Shown piece by piece: positions 26,184 through 34,342 of a stretch of DNA of 64,000 bases (the first letter of the stretch is position 1; each line of letters opens with the position of its first letter). The notes beneath the pieces were generated by a model. It did not search any database. It saw only the letters and a program-made list of their open reading frames with translations, and was not told where the DNA came from. This stretch comes from Rhizobium sp. BK602. Its GTDB lineage: Bacteria > Pseudomonadota > Alphaproteobacteria > Rhizobiales > Rhizobiaceae. Location of the stretch: positions 1 through 64,000 of the forward strand of contig NZ_JACIBC010000005.1 of assembly GCF_014195095.1 (NCBI RefSeq), read 5' to 3'. The translations under genes were made by a program, and so were the position numbers.

Positions 26184-26980
26184 TGTTGAACCTCGACATG
26201 ATCTCCGTCACGTTCAATCCGGGGACCGCTCTCGAAGTAGCCGCGCTGCGTGGCGTATCGCTCGCCATCCCCAAGGGTCAATTCGTAACCGTCATCGGCA
26301 GCAATGGCGCCGGAAAGTCGACGCTCCTTTCGGCCATCGCCGGCGCAATTGCGCCAGAGCGCGGCCAGATCATCATCGATGGCGTCGATGTTACGCGGTT
26401 GCCGACCCAGATGCGGGCGCGGTTCATCGGCCGCGTATTTCAGGACCCACGGATCGGCACCTGCGAGGCGCTTACCGTCGAAGAGAACCTTGCGCTCGCT
26501 TGCGCGCGCGCCGGGCGGCGCGGGCTGTCGCTTGCGCTCGGCGGGCGGATCGGGCGCGCGCGGTTCGAAGAACAGCTCGCCGGCCTTGGTCTCGGACTTG
26601 AAACGAAGCTCAGGGCGCGGATCGGCACGCTTTCCGGCGGTCAGCGACAGGCGGTGAGCCTGTTGATGGCGACATTGCTGCCAATGAAGCTACTTCTTCT
26701 CGATGAGCACACGGCGGCATTGGATCCCAAGGCGGCGGCGCGCATTCTTGCCCTCTCGGCGGACATCAGCGAACGTCAGCAGCTTACCACGCTGATGGTC
26801 ACGCACAGCATGCGCCATGCCCTCGACTATGGCCAGCGCACCATCATGATGAATGGCGGACGGATCGTGCTCGACGTCGCCGGCGACGAGCGGGCCGGCT
26901 ACGATGTGCCCGACCTGATCGCCCTTTTCGGAGCGGTAAGTGGCGGCGAGGTTTCCGAAGATCGGCTTCTGCTTGCTTGA
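26180..26980 (+). CDS. ABC transporter ATP-binding protein, TrpZ-like
   Basis: A 266-residue ATPase with Walker A GSNGAGKST, the Q-loop region FQDPRIGTC, signature LSGGQRQAVS, Walker B KLLLLDEHTAALDP and H-loop MVTHSM. The DEHTAALDP form is typical of ATPases partnered with PF04392 binding proteins. It ends the seven-gene operon; the MarR gene follows after 57 bases with its own promoter. Confidence 0.9.
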   Translation: MMLNLDMISVTFNPGTALEVAALRGVSLAIPKGQFVTVIGSNGAGKSTLLSAIAGAIAPERGQIIIDGVDVTRLPTQMRARFIGRVFQDPRIGTCEALTVEENLALACARAGRRGLSLALGGRIGRARFEEQLAGLGLGLETKLRARIGTLSGGQRQAVSLLMATLLPMKLLLLDEHTAALDPKAAARILALSADISERQQLTTLMVTHSMRHALDYGQRTIMMNGGRIVLDVAGDERAGYDVPDLIALFGAVSGGEVSEDRLLLA

Positions 26981-27002
26981 TTGCTTCCGCGACCGCGGTC
27001 AC

Positions 27003-27043
27003 TTGTTTTCGGAACTATGTTGGAATAAATCTGCAATATGCAA
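27003..27043 (+). promoter_or_regulatory. Promoter and inverted repeat (copy 3) across the MarR start
   Basis: A -35-like TTGTTT (27003-27008), 17-base spacer and -10-like TAAATC (27026-27031) predict transcription beginning near 27038, which is the ATG itself. The inverted repeat CTGCA-ATA-TGCAA (27031-27043) overlaps this point and is followed by TTAAA, as in copy 1. This fits autorepression and a leaderless mRNA; no Shine-Dalgarno is close to the ATG. Confidence 0.5.
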
Positions 27044-27589
27044 TTAAAAGACAATCAAGCTGATGATAAGGCGGCGGGGGAACGTGAGGATGGGACGGCG
27101 ATCAAGCCGGCCTTTCGGCTCGACCGCTGGGTACCCTATCGAATGTTTCTGGTGGCAAGCAGCACCGCTGAATTGCTCGCCTCCTACTACGGGCCGCGAT
27201 ACGGCCTGTCCCAGGCGTCATGGCGAATTCTCGCCATCGCCGGCGGCCGCCCCGGGCTTTCGAGCAAGGAAATCTGCCATGCCGGAGCGCTCGATCAATT
27301 CGCCGTCAGCCGCGGTATTGCACAATTGGTCTCGCTGGGCTTTGCCCGGCGCAATGCCGGTGCCGGCGACCGCCGATTTTCGGCAGTCGAACTGACGCCC
27401 GAGGGCTACAAGGTGCTCGATGAGATCGTGTCCATTGGTCAGGCGATGGAAGCGCGTATTCTCGAAAGCCTATCGGAGCGTGAGCGCGAGACACTGCATG
27501 CCATGCTTGATCGCATCGAAGATGCTTGCGCCGGAGCGGTCGCTCGCGGCTGGCAGGCGGTGGTGGCAGACGGCAAAGCTGGAGGCTAA
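27038..27589 (+). CDS. MarR family transcriptional regulator
   Basis: A 183-residue winged-helix regulator. The DNA-binding region is about residues 60-120 (SWRILAIAGGRPGLSSKEICH ... AVSRGIAQLVSLGFARR ... DRRFSAVELTPEGY), followed by the dimerisation helices. An N-terminal tail of about 30 residues is poorly conserved. It follows the TrpXYZ-like genes and is probably autoregulated through the repeat at its own start, and the same repeat upstream of the exporter and the methyltransferase operon makes it the likely regulator of both. Confidence 0.87.
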   Translation: MQLKDNQADDKAAGEREDGTAIKPAFRLDRWVPYRMFLVASSTAELLASYYGPRYGLSQASWRILAIAGGRPGLSSKEICHAGALDQFAVSRGIAQLVSLGFARRNAGAGDRRFSAVELTPEGYKVLDEIVSIGQAMEARILESLSERERETLHAMLDRIEDACAGAVARGWQAVVADGKAGG

Positions 27590-27692
27590 TCCCCTATTCG
27601 GCCATATCCGCCGAGCACGATCACGCGGAGACCGGGAAGCCGGACAGATCGGCGATGGTCGAGTAGCGTTTGATTTCGCAAAAACCCCGCCG

Positions 27693-28175
27693 CTACTCTA
27701 CCGCGATGGGTACCACGGTTCCAAATTGGCCAATGCGTGCCAGTTCTGCCTTATTGGTGAGGCTGTACATCACGACATCGATCGATGGGTCGTCGTTGCG
27801 AAAACCATGAAGCGCTCCCGGCGGCACGAAGGCGACATCACCCGACTGGAGAAGCCGCTCATTGCCTCCTTCGAGGCGGATTCTGACTTCGCCGGAGATC
27901 ACGAAAAATAGGTGCCACCAGGAATGGCTATGCATGCCCATCTCTTCGGCGCAACGAATCCATTGATATTCCAATGCCATGCCATCAAACAATTCCGCAT
28001 CTTCATGGGAAGAGCCGTGGGTGAGGCCTAACACATCCTCGGCCGTGTGACGCAGGTTCTGCCGCAAGGCATCGAGGCTGGCGGCGGTCCAAACTTTGGA
28101 AGGACGATTCGTCAGATTGGTCAGGCTGGCCTTCATGGCCAAATAGCTGCTTACAGTTCCGTCGACATGATCCAC
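27693..28175 (-). CDS. Single-domain cupin protein
   Basis: A 160-residue protein whose C-terminal half is one cupin barrel: GMHSHSWWHLFFVISGEV carries the HxH...E metal ligands and GDVAFVPPGALHGF the second motif with its His. The N-terminal 60 residues are helical and unmatched. The GTG start at 28175 has GGAGA 7 bases upstream; an ATG at 28205 would add 10 residues. It may be an enzyme (isomerase or dioxygenase) or a sensor. It is last in the operon with the MFS protein and ATP-grasp ligase, 51 bases after the ligase. Function unknown. Confidence 0.75.
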   Translation of the reverse strand: MDHVDGTVSSYLAMKASLTNLTNRPSKVWTAASLDALRQNLRHTAEDVLGLTHGSSHEDAELFDGMALEYQWIRCAEEMGMHSHSWWHLFFVISGEVRIRLEGGNERLLQSGDVAFVPPGALHGFRNDDPSIDVVMYSLTNKAELARIGQFGTVVPIAVE

Positions 28176-28226
28176 GTTATGGTCTCCGTCTATCTCAATA
28201 AACATCCGCAAGATGACCCTGCCGGA

Positions 28227-29468
28227 TCATTCGATAACAATCTGGTTTTCCAAGGCCTCGGCAATTTGCAGAAGATCCGTCTTGAGAGAACGATAATCCC
28301 GATTGCTGGCCATGATATGACCAATGAAAGCGTGATTGTCGACAATCCTGTCGCTGACCGAAGCCCCGGGCTGCACGGAAAATGCAATCTCGTGGATCAA
28401 GCTTTCGCCTATCCGCATCGAGGTCGGTGGCAAGCGGCGCACGGTTCCGCTCTTTCGGGGGCGCAGCATGCGGATACCGCTATAGCGGATGGCTTCCGGC
28501 GCCTCGACTGATCGCATCAAAAGACCGCTTGCCCAATCCAGCCAGCGAATCCAGGGATCGAAGTCGGCAAAGGAAATCCACGCGAGGTCCCAGATATGCA
28601 TGCCGGCGGGACGCATGTTAACCTCCACCGCGGACGTCATCCCCGACCCGCGCAGGAAGACTTCATTGTGATAGGCGCCGTGGGTGGTCGACGACAGTTG
28701 GCGCATGTGTTCTCCAGCCGCATCGATCGCCTGCCGCATGATCGGCGTCAGTGGCGCCGGCACGATCTGCTGTATTTCGGCGCGATGGCTGTCGTTCGTC
28801 GTCTCCTTCTCGGTGATCCAAGATGCACCGGCCACGTAGTCCCAACTGTATTCCGTCGCATCCGTCACCAGCTCCTCGACGATGATGCCATCGGTCGCGT
28901 AGCGGGCAATGTTGGGCCAGATGGTTGCGCACTCCGCCAGACTATGCACGACGAAACAGCCGCGACTGGCTCCCTCCCGCATTGGTTTGACGAAGGCCTT
29001 GCCTCCCATCTGCCGCGTCCCGTCGATAAAGCCCTCGAGGTCATTGACGCACCGATGCCCGACGGGACGATACCGGGGCGGATGGGACGCCTCCTGGTCC
29101 AATCGACGGAAAACTTGCTTGTCGATTCCCACCCGTGCTTCCGCCAGGGACGGACCGGGTAGGCGGAAAGCCTCGCAAAGCTTTGCGCCGAGCAGGATGC
29201 CCCGATCGGAAAACGGCAGGATGCCGATCGGCACCAGATCGTCTGCGGCGAGACGATGCGCCACCCGCGCAAAGCTTTCGTCAAGCGAGGTTTCCGCAAG
29301 CGAGGTGACAATTGTTTGGTCGGCCGCTTCGCTGTCCAGGCTGCTTGCCACTTCCGCAATGAGAACCAGACCGGCTCCATGCCGCTTCTTCGCCAGTTGG
29401 CGAAGACGCACGACATCGTAGACCCGCGTATTATTGTAGCCGACAACGACGAAGACTTGCATGGGCAT
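28227..29468 (-). CDS. ATP-grasp ligase, amino-acid-ligase-like
   Basis: A 413-residue ATP-grasp enzyme. After an N-terminal pre-ATP domain (VFVVVGYNNTRVYDVVRLR), the ATP-binding Lys lies in AFVKPMREGASRGC, the ATP lid region follows as IIVEELVTDATEYSWDYV, and the Mg ligands are in AVEVNMRPAGMHIWDL. This layout resembles L-amino-acid ligases and carboxylate-amine ligases that join a carboxylate to an amine via an acyl phosphate. The start was set at 29468, 5 bases after the MFS stop. With an MFS exporter before it and a cupin after it, it may make and export a dipeptide-like compound. Substrates are unknown. Confidence 0.82.
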   Translation of the reverse strand: MPMQVFVVVGYNNTRVYDVVRLRQLAKKRHGAGLVLIAEVASSLDSEAADQTIVTSLAETSLDESFARVAHRLAADDLVPIGILPFSDRGILLGAKLCEAFRLPGPSLAEARVGIDKQVFRRLDQEASHPPRYRPVGHRCVNDLEGFIDGTRQMGGKAFVKPMREGASRGCFVVHSLAECATIWPNIARYATDGIIVEELVTDATEYSWDYVAGASWITEKETTNDSHRAEIQQIVPAPLTPIMRQAIDAAGEHMRQLSSTTHGAYHNEVFLRGSGMTSAVEVNMRPAGMHIWDLAWISFADFDPWIRWLDWASGLLMRSVEAPEAIRYSGIRMLRPRKSGTVRRLPPTSMRIGESLIHEIAFSVQPGASVSDRIVDNHAFIGHIMASNRDYRSLKTDLLQIAEALENQIVIE

Positions 29469-29473
29469 AGATC

Positions 29474-30583
29474 TCAATCGAAGGCGCGCAATTGACGGCG
29501 GGTGAGCAGCCACCAGGTCAAGGTGAAGACAATGCCCATACCGGCGACGAGCATGGAACTATAGGGCAAGGGGATGGACCGCATCAGACCGACCGTGAGC
29601 GCCGCGCCGAGCCCGATGCAGATCTCCTTGATGAACATCGCCTTCTGCTTGACCGAATAGTAATCGATATGGCCGAAGGCGCATTCCGCCACCGAAACCA
29701 ATAGCACCCAGATCGAGGCGCCAACCAGCGTATGAACATGGAAGAGATCGGGGAAGGCAAGCAAGGCAAAGCCGACGAACACGAAGGCGAAGATCGTCGC
29801 CATGCGGAAGCGGCCCATTTTTTCAATGAGCTTGAGGGTCGGCATCTGCCCCAGGACCACGACCGCGCTGTTCAGGATGATCATGAAACCATACCAGCCG
29901 GGCAGCGCCATGCCGGATTTCAGGATGGTCTGCGGCAGGACGGAGAAAACGCCGAACAGCATCATTCCCATGGCGGCGCCCACCAGCACCCAAGCCACGA
30001 ATGTCGATGCCGATTGCCCCTCGAAGATCTTGACATGAATGATCGAGACATCGACGGAGCGCGGCAGGGCGATGAGCGCGCAGAACGCCACGAGGGCGGC
30101 CGCCCCCCAGAAAAACAGGTGCGGCGTGAGGATGGGAAGCATGATGATGATGCCGGCAACCAACGAGCCGACATTCATCGCCACGCGATTGTTGGCGGCT
30201 CCGCGCTTGGTCTGCGCCGCGACATTCTTGATAAGATAACCACTAACGGCGGCACCATAGGAAAACAGACAGGCGGCAGCCACCGATTGGGCAATCCCAC
30301 CCTGGAGGGAGAGCAGAGCCGCGCCGGCCGCCATGAAAGCCAGCGATGTCACGAGTGAGCGGGCGCCAAGCGCGTTGAGCGTCAAAGGCAAAAGCACAAG
30401 TCCGAAACGATAGCCGAGCGCCAGCACGGTATTGGTGGTCGTGTCCAGCCAGACATTCGCCTCGCCCAGTACCGCAAACAGGGTCACCGCGGTAATCACG
30501 CGGATCATGATCAAATGGAGGTTTCGAGCAGCTCCATATCCGCCAGCGGGGGCGAGAGCTTCATTCTTGGAGATATCGGTCAT
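29474..30583 (-). CDS. MFS-type transporter
   Basis: A 369-residue membrane protein with about ten to twelve hydrophobic segments and a basic loop after the fourth (NVAAQTKRGAANNRVAMNVG) typical of MFS folds. It is slightly shorter than most 12-helix MFS proteins. GGAAAG lies 6 bases before the ATG. It is first in an operon with the ATP-grasp ligase, suggesting export of the ligase product, as with BacE beside BacD in bacilysin producers (analogy only). Confidence 0.8.
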   Translation of the reverse strand: MTDISKNEALAPAGGYGAARNLHLIMIRVITAVTLFAVLGEANVWLDTTTNTVLALGYRFGLVLLPLTLNALGARSLVTSLAFMAAGAALLSLQGGIAQSVAAACLFSYGAAVSGYLIKNVAAQTKRGAANNRVAMNVGSLVAGIIIMLPILTPHLFFWGAAALVAFCALIALPRSVDVSIIHVKIFEGQSASTFVAWVLVGAAMGMMLFGVFSVLPQTILKSGMALPGWYGFMIILNSAVVVLGQMPTLKLIEKMGRFRMATIFAFVFVGFALLAFPDLFHVHTLVGASIWVLLVSVAECAFGHIDYYSVKQKAMFIKEICIGLGAALTVGLMRSIPLPYSSMLVAGMGIVFTLTWWLLTRRQLRAFD

Positions 30584-30725
30584 TTGAAACTTTCCGCCGG
30601 TCCCGTAAAGCTTCTGGGAGCGGGCCGGCTCTCACTTTTATCGCTGTTCGTTTCTTGCAACGGGCCGAAATATTTGAAAACTAGCTTGAACAGATTTCAG
30701 TGATGTCGTTTGGGAATAAACACCG

Positions 30726-31580
30726 ATGCTCATGTTGGATACCGAAGCGGTCCTTACCTTCGTGCTGGTTAGCGAGCAGAAGAGTTTCACCAAGGCCGCC
30801 CACATTCTCAACAGCACGCAATCTGCCGTTAGTGCGCGGCTGCGCCGGCTGGAGGAGCAGCTCGGCACCAAGCTGATCGAGCGCTCGACGCGCGCAATCA
30901 AGCTTTCATCCGCGGGCGAGGCCTTTCTTCAGCCCGCGCGCGATTTCCTCAGCGCTCACGACAAGGCTACTGCCGTCTTCGCCGTCGAGCGGCCACATCT
31001 CAAGATTGGTATCAGTCACCATCTCGTCGGCCTGGATCTGGCGCCCCTGCTCGCCGATATCGCCCGCAAAGATCCCGAATTGCTTGTCAGCCTCAGCGTG
31101 GATGGGTCTCAGGGGTTGATGGCCCGTTACGAGCAGGGCGATCTGGACGCCGTTTTCCTCCTGCGCCATAGTACGACGCGTCGCCACGGAGAAACGATCG
31201 GGATTGCCCGCTTCGGCTGGTTTGGCGACATCAGGCTGAAGCGGCGTGCGGCCGAAGCGCTGCCGCTTGCGACACATCCACCTGGCTGCAATATGCGGGC
31301 CATGGCGATCGCCGCGTTGGAAGAGGCCGGCATCGCCTGGCGCGAATCCTTTATCGGGGTGTCGGCCGCCAGTCTGCGGTCAGCCATCGTTGCCGGCTTC
31401 GGCGTCGCCGCCCTTTGCGTCAACATAAGCCAGGACGACCTGTCGGAGCTCGGCGCTCAGTTGGAATTGCCGCCGTTGCCCACGAAGGAGATCGTTCTTT
31501 TATCGCAGATCAGTTCGCATAGGGCGCGCAAAGGGCTGGAAAGCATCAAGACCGCCATCGCCGCGCTCAGCAAGAGATAG
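30726..31580 (+). CDS. LysR family transcriptional regulator
   Basis: A 284-residue LysR protein. The N-terminal helix-turn-helix is clear (AVLTFVLVSEQKSFTKAAHI ... STQSAVSARLRRLEEQLG), followed by a periplasmic-binding-like effector domain beginning near LKIGISHHLVG. It is divergent from the MFS/ATP-grasp/cupin operon over a 142-base gap and is its probable regulator. The effector domain is on the short side. Confidence 0.9.
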   Translation: MLMLDTEAVLTFVLVSEQKSFTKAAHILNSTQSAVSARLRRLEEQLGTKLIERSTRAIKLSSAGEAFLQPARDFLSAHDKATAVFAVERPHLKIGISHHLVGLDLAPLLADIARKDPELLVSLSVDGSQGLMARYEQGDLDAVFLLRHSTTRRHGETIGIARFGWFGDIRLKRRAAEALPLATHPPGCNMRAMAIAALEEAGIAWRESFIGVSAASLRSAIVAGFGVAALCVNISQDDLSELGAQLELPPLPTKEIVLLSQISSHRARKGLESIKTAIAALSKR

Positions 31581-31978
31581 CGTCATCCCGACCAGCACCT
31601 CTTCGCCGATATCCCGCATTCAGCCAGCCCCTATCGCCGCCCCTTCGCACCTATAACGATTTGCGATCACTGAAAGTGGGAGCGATGACTGGTTGAGTTC
31701 CATCACAATGGCTAGTTGTTCGGCACTGGGTGCAATTCACCCAGTATCGGGAAACCGCAAGGCTTGGCGCCTCCGAGTACGGCAATGGGGTTTGTCTTCG
31801 ACGAACAGAGTGCATCGACCTTATATCGATTTCTTCTCTGCGTTCTGTCGGCAAGCATAGCATCCATACCTTGGGAGACGGGTATCCCTATTTCTCGATG
31901 CCCGAAAGGACGCATACTGATCAATTTGCGGGATAGATTCTCAAGTTCCAGTTTGACTTCTAATTTCAAGAGGATTCG
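31581..31978. other. Gene-free gap, lower GC, with an inverted repeat
   Basis: I see no supportable gene. Short reading frames occur on both strands (about 85-90 codons between 31712 and 31991) but mirror each other and resemble no family I recognise. Local GC is visibly lower than the neighbouring operons, and the following GntR and GST genes share this drift, consistent with acquired or decayed sequence. Confidence 0.5.
31725..31745. repeat. 8-bp perfect inverted repeat
   Basis: ACTGGGTG-caatt-CACCCAGT has perfect 8-bp arms and a 5-base loop. There is no T-run on either side, so a canonical terminator is unlikely; a regulator site or a remnant end is possible. Confidence 0.5.
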
Positions 31979-32674
31979 GTGTCCGGGATAATTGCTCGCT
32001 CAATTGATAAACGCATCAAATTGTACCCCTCTCTACGAGAGATGTGCCTAGACCATCGTTTTTGGCCATATCAACAACTTCACATCGAGGATATTGCCAC
32101 TCGTTTCTCGGCCAGTACAACACCCGTGCGCGAGGCGTTGGCACGGCTGGCGGGCGAAGGTCTAATCGAAAGCGTACCCAACCGGGGATATTTTGCGAGG
32201 AACGTGTCGCTTGACGAAACCCGTTGCCGGCTCGACATACTGTTTCTCTTGCTCCAGCATGCCTTACGCACATGCTCGCTACCGGATGCCGGCAAAGAAG
32301 CCAAAGTACCTGTCGATACGGCAATTGCTCCCTCCGCGGCAGGCATGCTGCTAGCCAACCGCACCTATCTATCGATAGCTTCAATGTCGGGTTACGGCGT
32401 GCTGACGCCGGAAATCGAGCGCCAGTTGGACCTGACGCGTCTAGTCCGGTCGATCGACCTGGAAAACCCGGCGAGACTGGCGCAGTTGCACGCCTCATTG
32501 GCGGAATTGCGGGCTCATCTGGAAAACGACGACAAAGAGAGCGCCAGTCTATGCCTGTGCCGGCAGCACGAGGATCTCCGCAGCCGGCTTCACGAGATCG
32601 TCCAGGAAGCCCAGCTGCGCATGTTGATGGAGATTTCTTCATCTGCCCGCAGAGCCGGAGCATTCCCGAGATAA
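31979..32674 (+). CDS. GntR family transcriptional regulator
   Basis: A 231-residue GntR-type protein. The winged helix is at about residues 20-75 (LHIEDIATRFSASTTPVREALARLAGEGLIESVPNRGYFAR), and the C-terminal region is an all-helical, FCD-like effector domain that is poorly conserved. It uses a GTG start with AGAGGA upstream. It lies before a GST gene on the other strand and 0.9 kb before the oxygenase-to-aminotransferase operon, which it may control; no operator was identified. Confidence 0.8.
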   Translation: MSGIIARSIDKRIKLYPSLREMCLDHRFWPYQQLHIEDIATRFSASTTPVREALARLAGEGLIESVPNRGYFARNVSLDETRCRLDILFLLLQHALRTCSLPDAGKEAKVPVDTAIAPSAAGMLLANRTYLSIASMSGYGVLTPEIERQLDLTRLVRSIDLENPARLAQLHASLAELRAHLENDDKESASLCLCRQHEDLRSRLHEIVQEAQLRMLMEISSSARRAGAFPR

Positions 32675-32753
32675 TATGCAAGGCGGCTGTCATCCGAGGA
32701 TGCAGGGGACGGGGACACTGAACAGCCTTGCAATGCGCTTGAAAACGAGGGTG

Positions 32754-33407
32754 TCATGGGGCGCTCAGACCCTCTCGCTCATAGACCCGGCGTACCGCGG
32801 GTCGTTCGTACAGACGACGAGCATGCTTTGTCCAGTGAGGGAAGTCGCGCTCCATGTCATAACCGAGACGTTCGCCCCGTCCCCAATTCCAGAACACCAG
32901 GAGGTAGGGGTCTAGAACCGTGTAGCGGTCACCCATGATCCAGCTGCGGCCGACGATCATCGCCTCGATTTCCTCCCACAACGGCCGGCAGGTCTCCCGT
33001 CCCTTTGCCTTCACCTCCGCCAGGCCTTCCGGGCTCCTGGCATAGCGCTCCGTCCGGCTGATATGAGCGAAAGCGACGTGAACGGTGGAGCATAGCCAGC
33101 ACATGAATTCCAACTCACGGGCAACCTCGAGCGGGCTGGGCTGGCTCTGCCCGAGTGCGGCTCGAAAAGCCGGCTGCAGATAGGTCAGAATTGCCGGTGT
33201 TTCGGTTAGAATACCATCCGCAACTTTCAGCGCGGGCACCCGTCCCTTCGGGTTGATTGCCAGATATTCAGCTTGCCGCTGGGCGCCGGCGGCAAAGTCG
33301 ACCTTGATCTCATCATATGCAAGCCCCGTCTCCTCCAAGACGATATGGGATGCCAGCGAACAGGCTCCCGGCCAGAACCAAAGCGCCAAATCAACATCCG
33401 TGTTCAT
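32754..33407 (-). CDS. Glutathione S-transferase (beta-class-like)
   Basis: A 217-residue GST. The N-terminal thioredoxin-like domain has WFWPGACSLASHIVLEE, where Cys-Ser-Leu-Ala marks beta-class-like enzymes, and the cis-Pro glutathione-binding loop NPKGRVPAL. The helical C-terminal domain follows. It is divergent from the oxygenase gene at 33591 with an AT-rich promoter region between. The substrate is unknown; conjugation or thiol chemistry for the adjacent pathway is possible. Confidence 0.87.
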   Translation of the reverse strand: MNTDVDLALWFWPGACSLASHIVLEETGLAYDEIKVDFAAGAQRQAEYLAINPKGRVPALKVADGILTETPAILTYLQPAFRAALGQSQPSPLEVARELEFMCWLCSTVHVAFAHISRTERYARSPEGLAEVKAKGRETCRPLWEEIEAMIVGRSWIMGDRYTVLDPYLLVFWNWGRGERLGYDMERDFPHWTKHARRLYERPAVRRVYEREGLSAP

Positions 33408-33590
33408 TTCTCTCTCCTGTCATTCACGAAACTACTGGATAGATTTGCCTACCCCAAAAGGCATTTAATATCTTCAAGATTAAATAATATATTTTGTAAT
33501 ATATCGAGAAATATATTCTATAATATTACTAGATTTATTTGAATCTATTGATATGGGTGACGTCCTCACAATGAAAATCTGGGAGCACCC
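33408..33590. promoter_or_regulatory. AT-rich divergent promoter region with inverted repeats
   Basis: The stretch 33465-33555 is strikingly AT-rich against a high-GC background. It contains ATATATT-ttgt-AATATAT (33487-33504) and AGATT-tatttg-AATCT (33531-33546). It drives the GST gene on one side and the oxygenase operon on the other. The strong AT skew may be a site for H-NS-like (MucR/Ros) silencing or GntR binding. Confidence 0.55.
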
Positions 33591-34337
33591 ATGTCAAACA
33601 TTTCGGATCAGAATTTTGAAATTCGCACTTTTGAAGAATTCCTGCCGGAACTGCAAACACGCGGTTGGTCGATACTTCGCCCGGAGGCGATCGATGACGA
33701 TCCAGCCCGCACGCTTGGCCGAATCGGCAAAATTGTGCCGCAGTACAATGGGCAGATCACATTTGACGTGACCTACAAAAAGGGATTCGAGGACGCTCCC
33801 TACAGCCAGAGCATGAACGGCCTCGGCGCGCACACGGAAGCTCCCGGCTACGAGCCTCCGCCGAAATATCTGGCCCTTTACTGCCATCGTCAGGCTCGCT
33901 GCGGAAAGGGCCAGACGCTACTTGCCGACGGCGTGAGATTTTACGACACGGTCCTGGATGAAAGCCTGCGCAGCTGGGCCGACACGAATGAAGTGGAATT
34001 CGTTGCCGCAACGAAGCCAGGCGATACGGAGCGCCGCACATTCACGGCCAAGATTCGCGGAGAGCACGACAGCGAGCCGGTGATGCGCTTCAGCTATAAT
34101 CTGTTCCGCTACGGCAATGTGAACCCAAGCGCCGCCGATGTGGCAGAGGCCGACCGTCTTAAAGATACGCCGCTCTCTCGCATCGCTGAACTGGGTGAGG
34201 CCTGGTTCGGTGACAACCTCACGCCGGTTCTCATCCCGGAAGGCTGCATGATGGTGTGGAACAACCATCGCCTGATCCATGGTCGCGGCGAATATACCGA
34301 TCCCGCTCGTCACCTGACACGCTATTGGATCGCCTGA
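33591..34337 (+). CDS. Fe(II)/2-oxoglutarate oxygenase, TauD/clavaminate-synthase-like
   Basis: A 248-residue member of the TauD/TfdA superfamily. The metal triad is His81-x-Glu83 (LGAHTEAPGY) with a distal His230 (RLIHGRGEY), and Arg244 or Arg240 would hold 2-oxoglutarate. The HxE rather than HxD form is characteristic of clavaminate synthase, AsnO and VioC, which act on amino-acid-derived substrates (established knowledge). GGGAG precedes the ATG by 5 bases. It is the first gene of a six-gene operon; hydroxylation of an amino acid or derivative is the likely chemistry, substrate unknown. Confidence 0.83.
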   Translation: MSNISDQNFEIRTFEEFLPELQTRGWSILRPEAIDDDPARTLGRIGKIVPQYNGQITFDVTYKKGFEDAPYSQSMNGLGAHTEAPGYEPPPKYLALYCHRQARCGKGQTLLADGVRFYDTVLDESLRSWADTNEVEFVAATKPGDTERRTFTAKIRGEHDSEPVMRFSYNLFRYGNVNPSAADVAEADRLKDTPLSRIAELGEAWFGDNLTPVLIPEGCMMVWNNHRLIHGRGEYTDPARHLTRYWIA

Positions 34338-34342
34338 CCGCC

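Noticed and set aside
27693..30583. Bacilysin biosynthesis cluster
   Set aside because: Only the protein types (ligase, MFS, cupin) are alike. There is no prephenate decarboxylase, the cupin is single-domain and the order differs, so the name is not justified.
31712..31991. Two overlapping 85-90 codon frames on opposite strands as a gene or IS remnant
   Set aside because: They mirror each other, have no known domain and no transposase motif; only the inverted repeat is reported.
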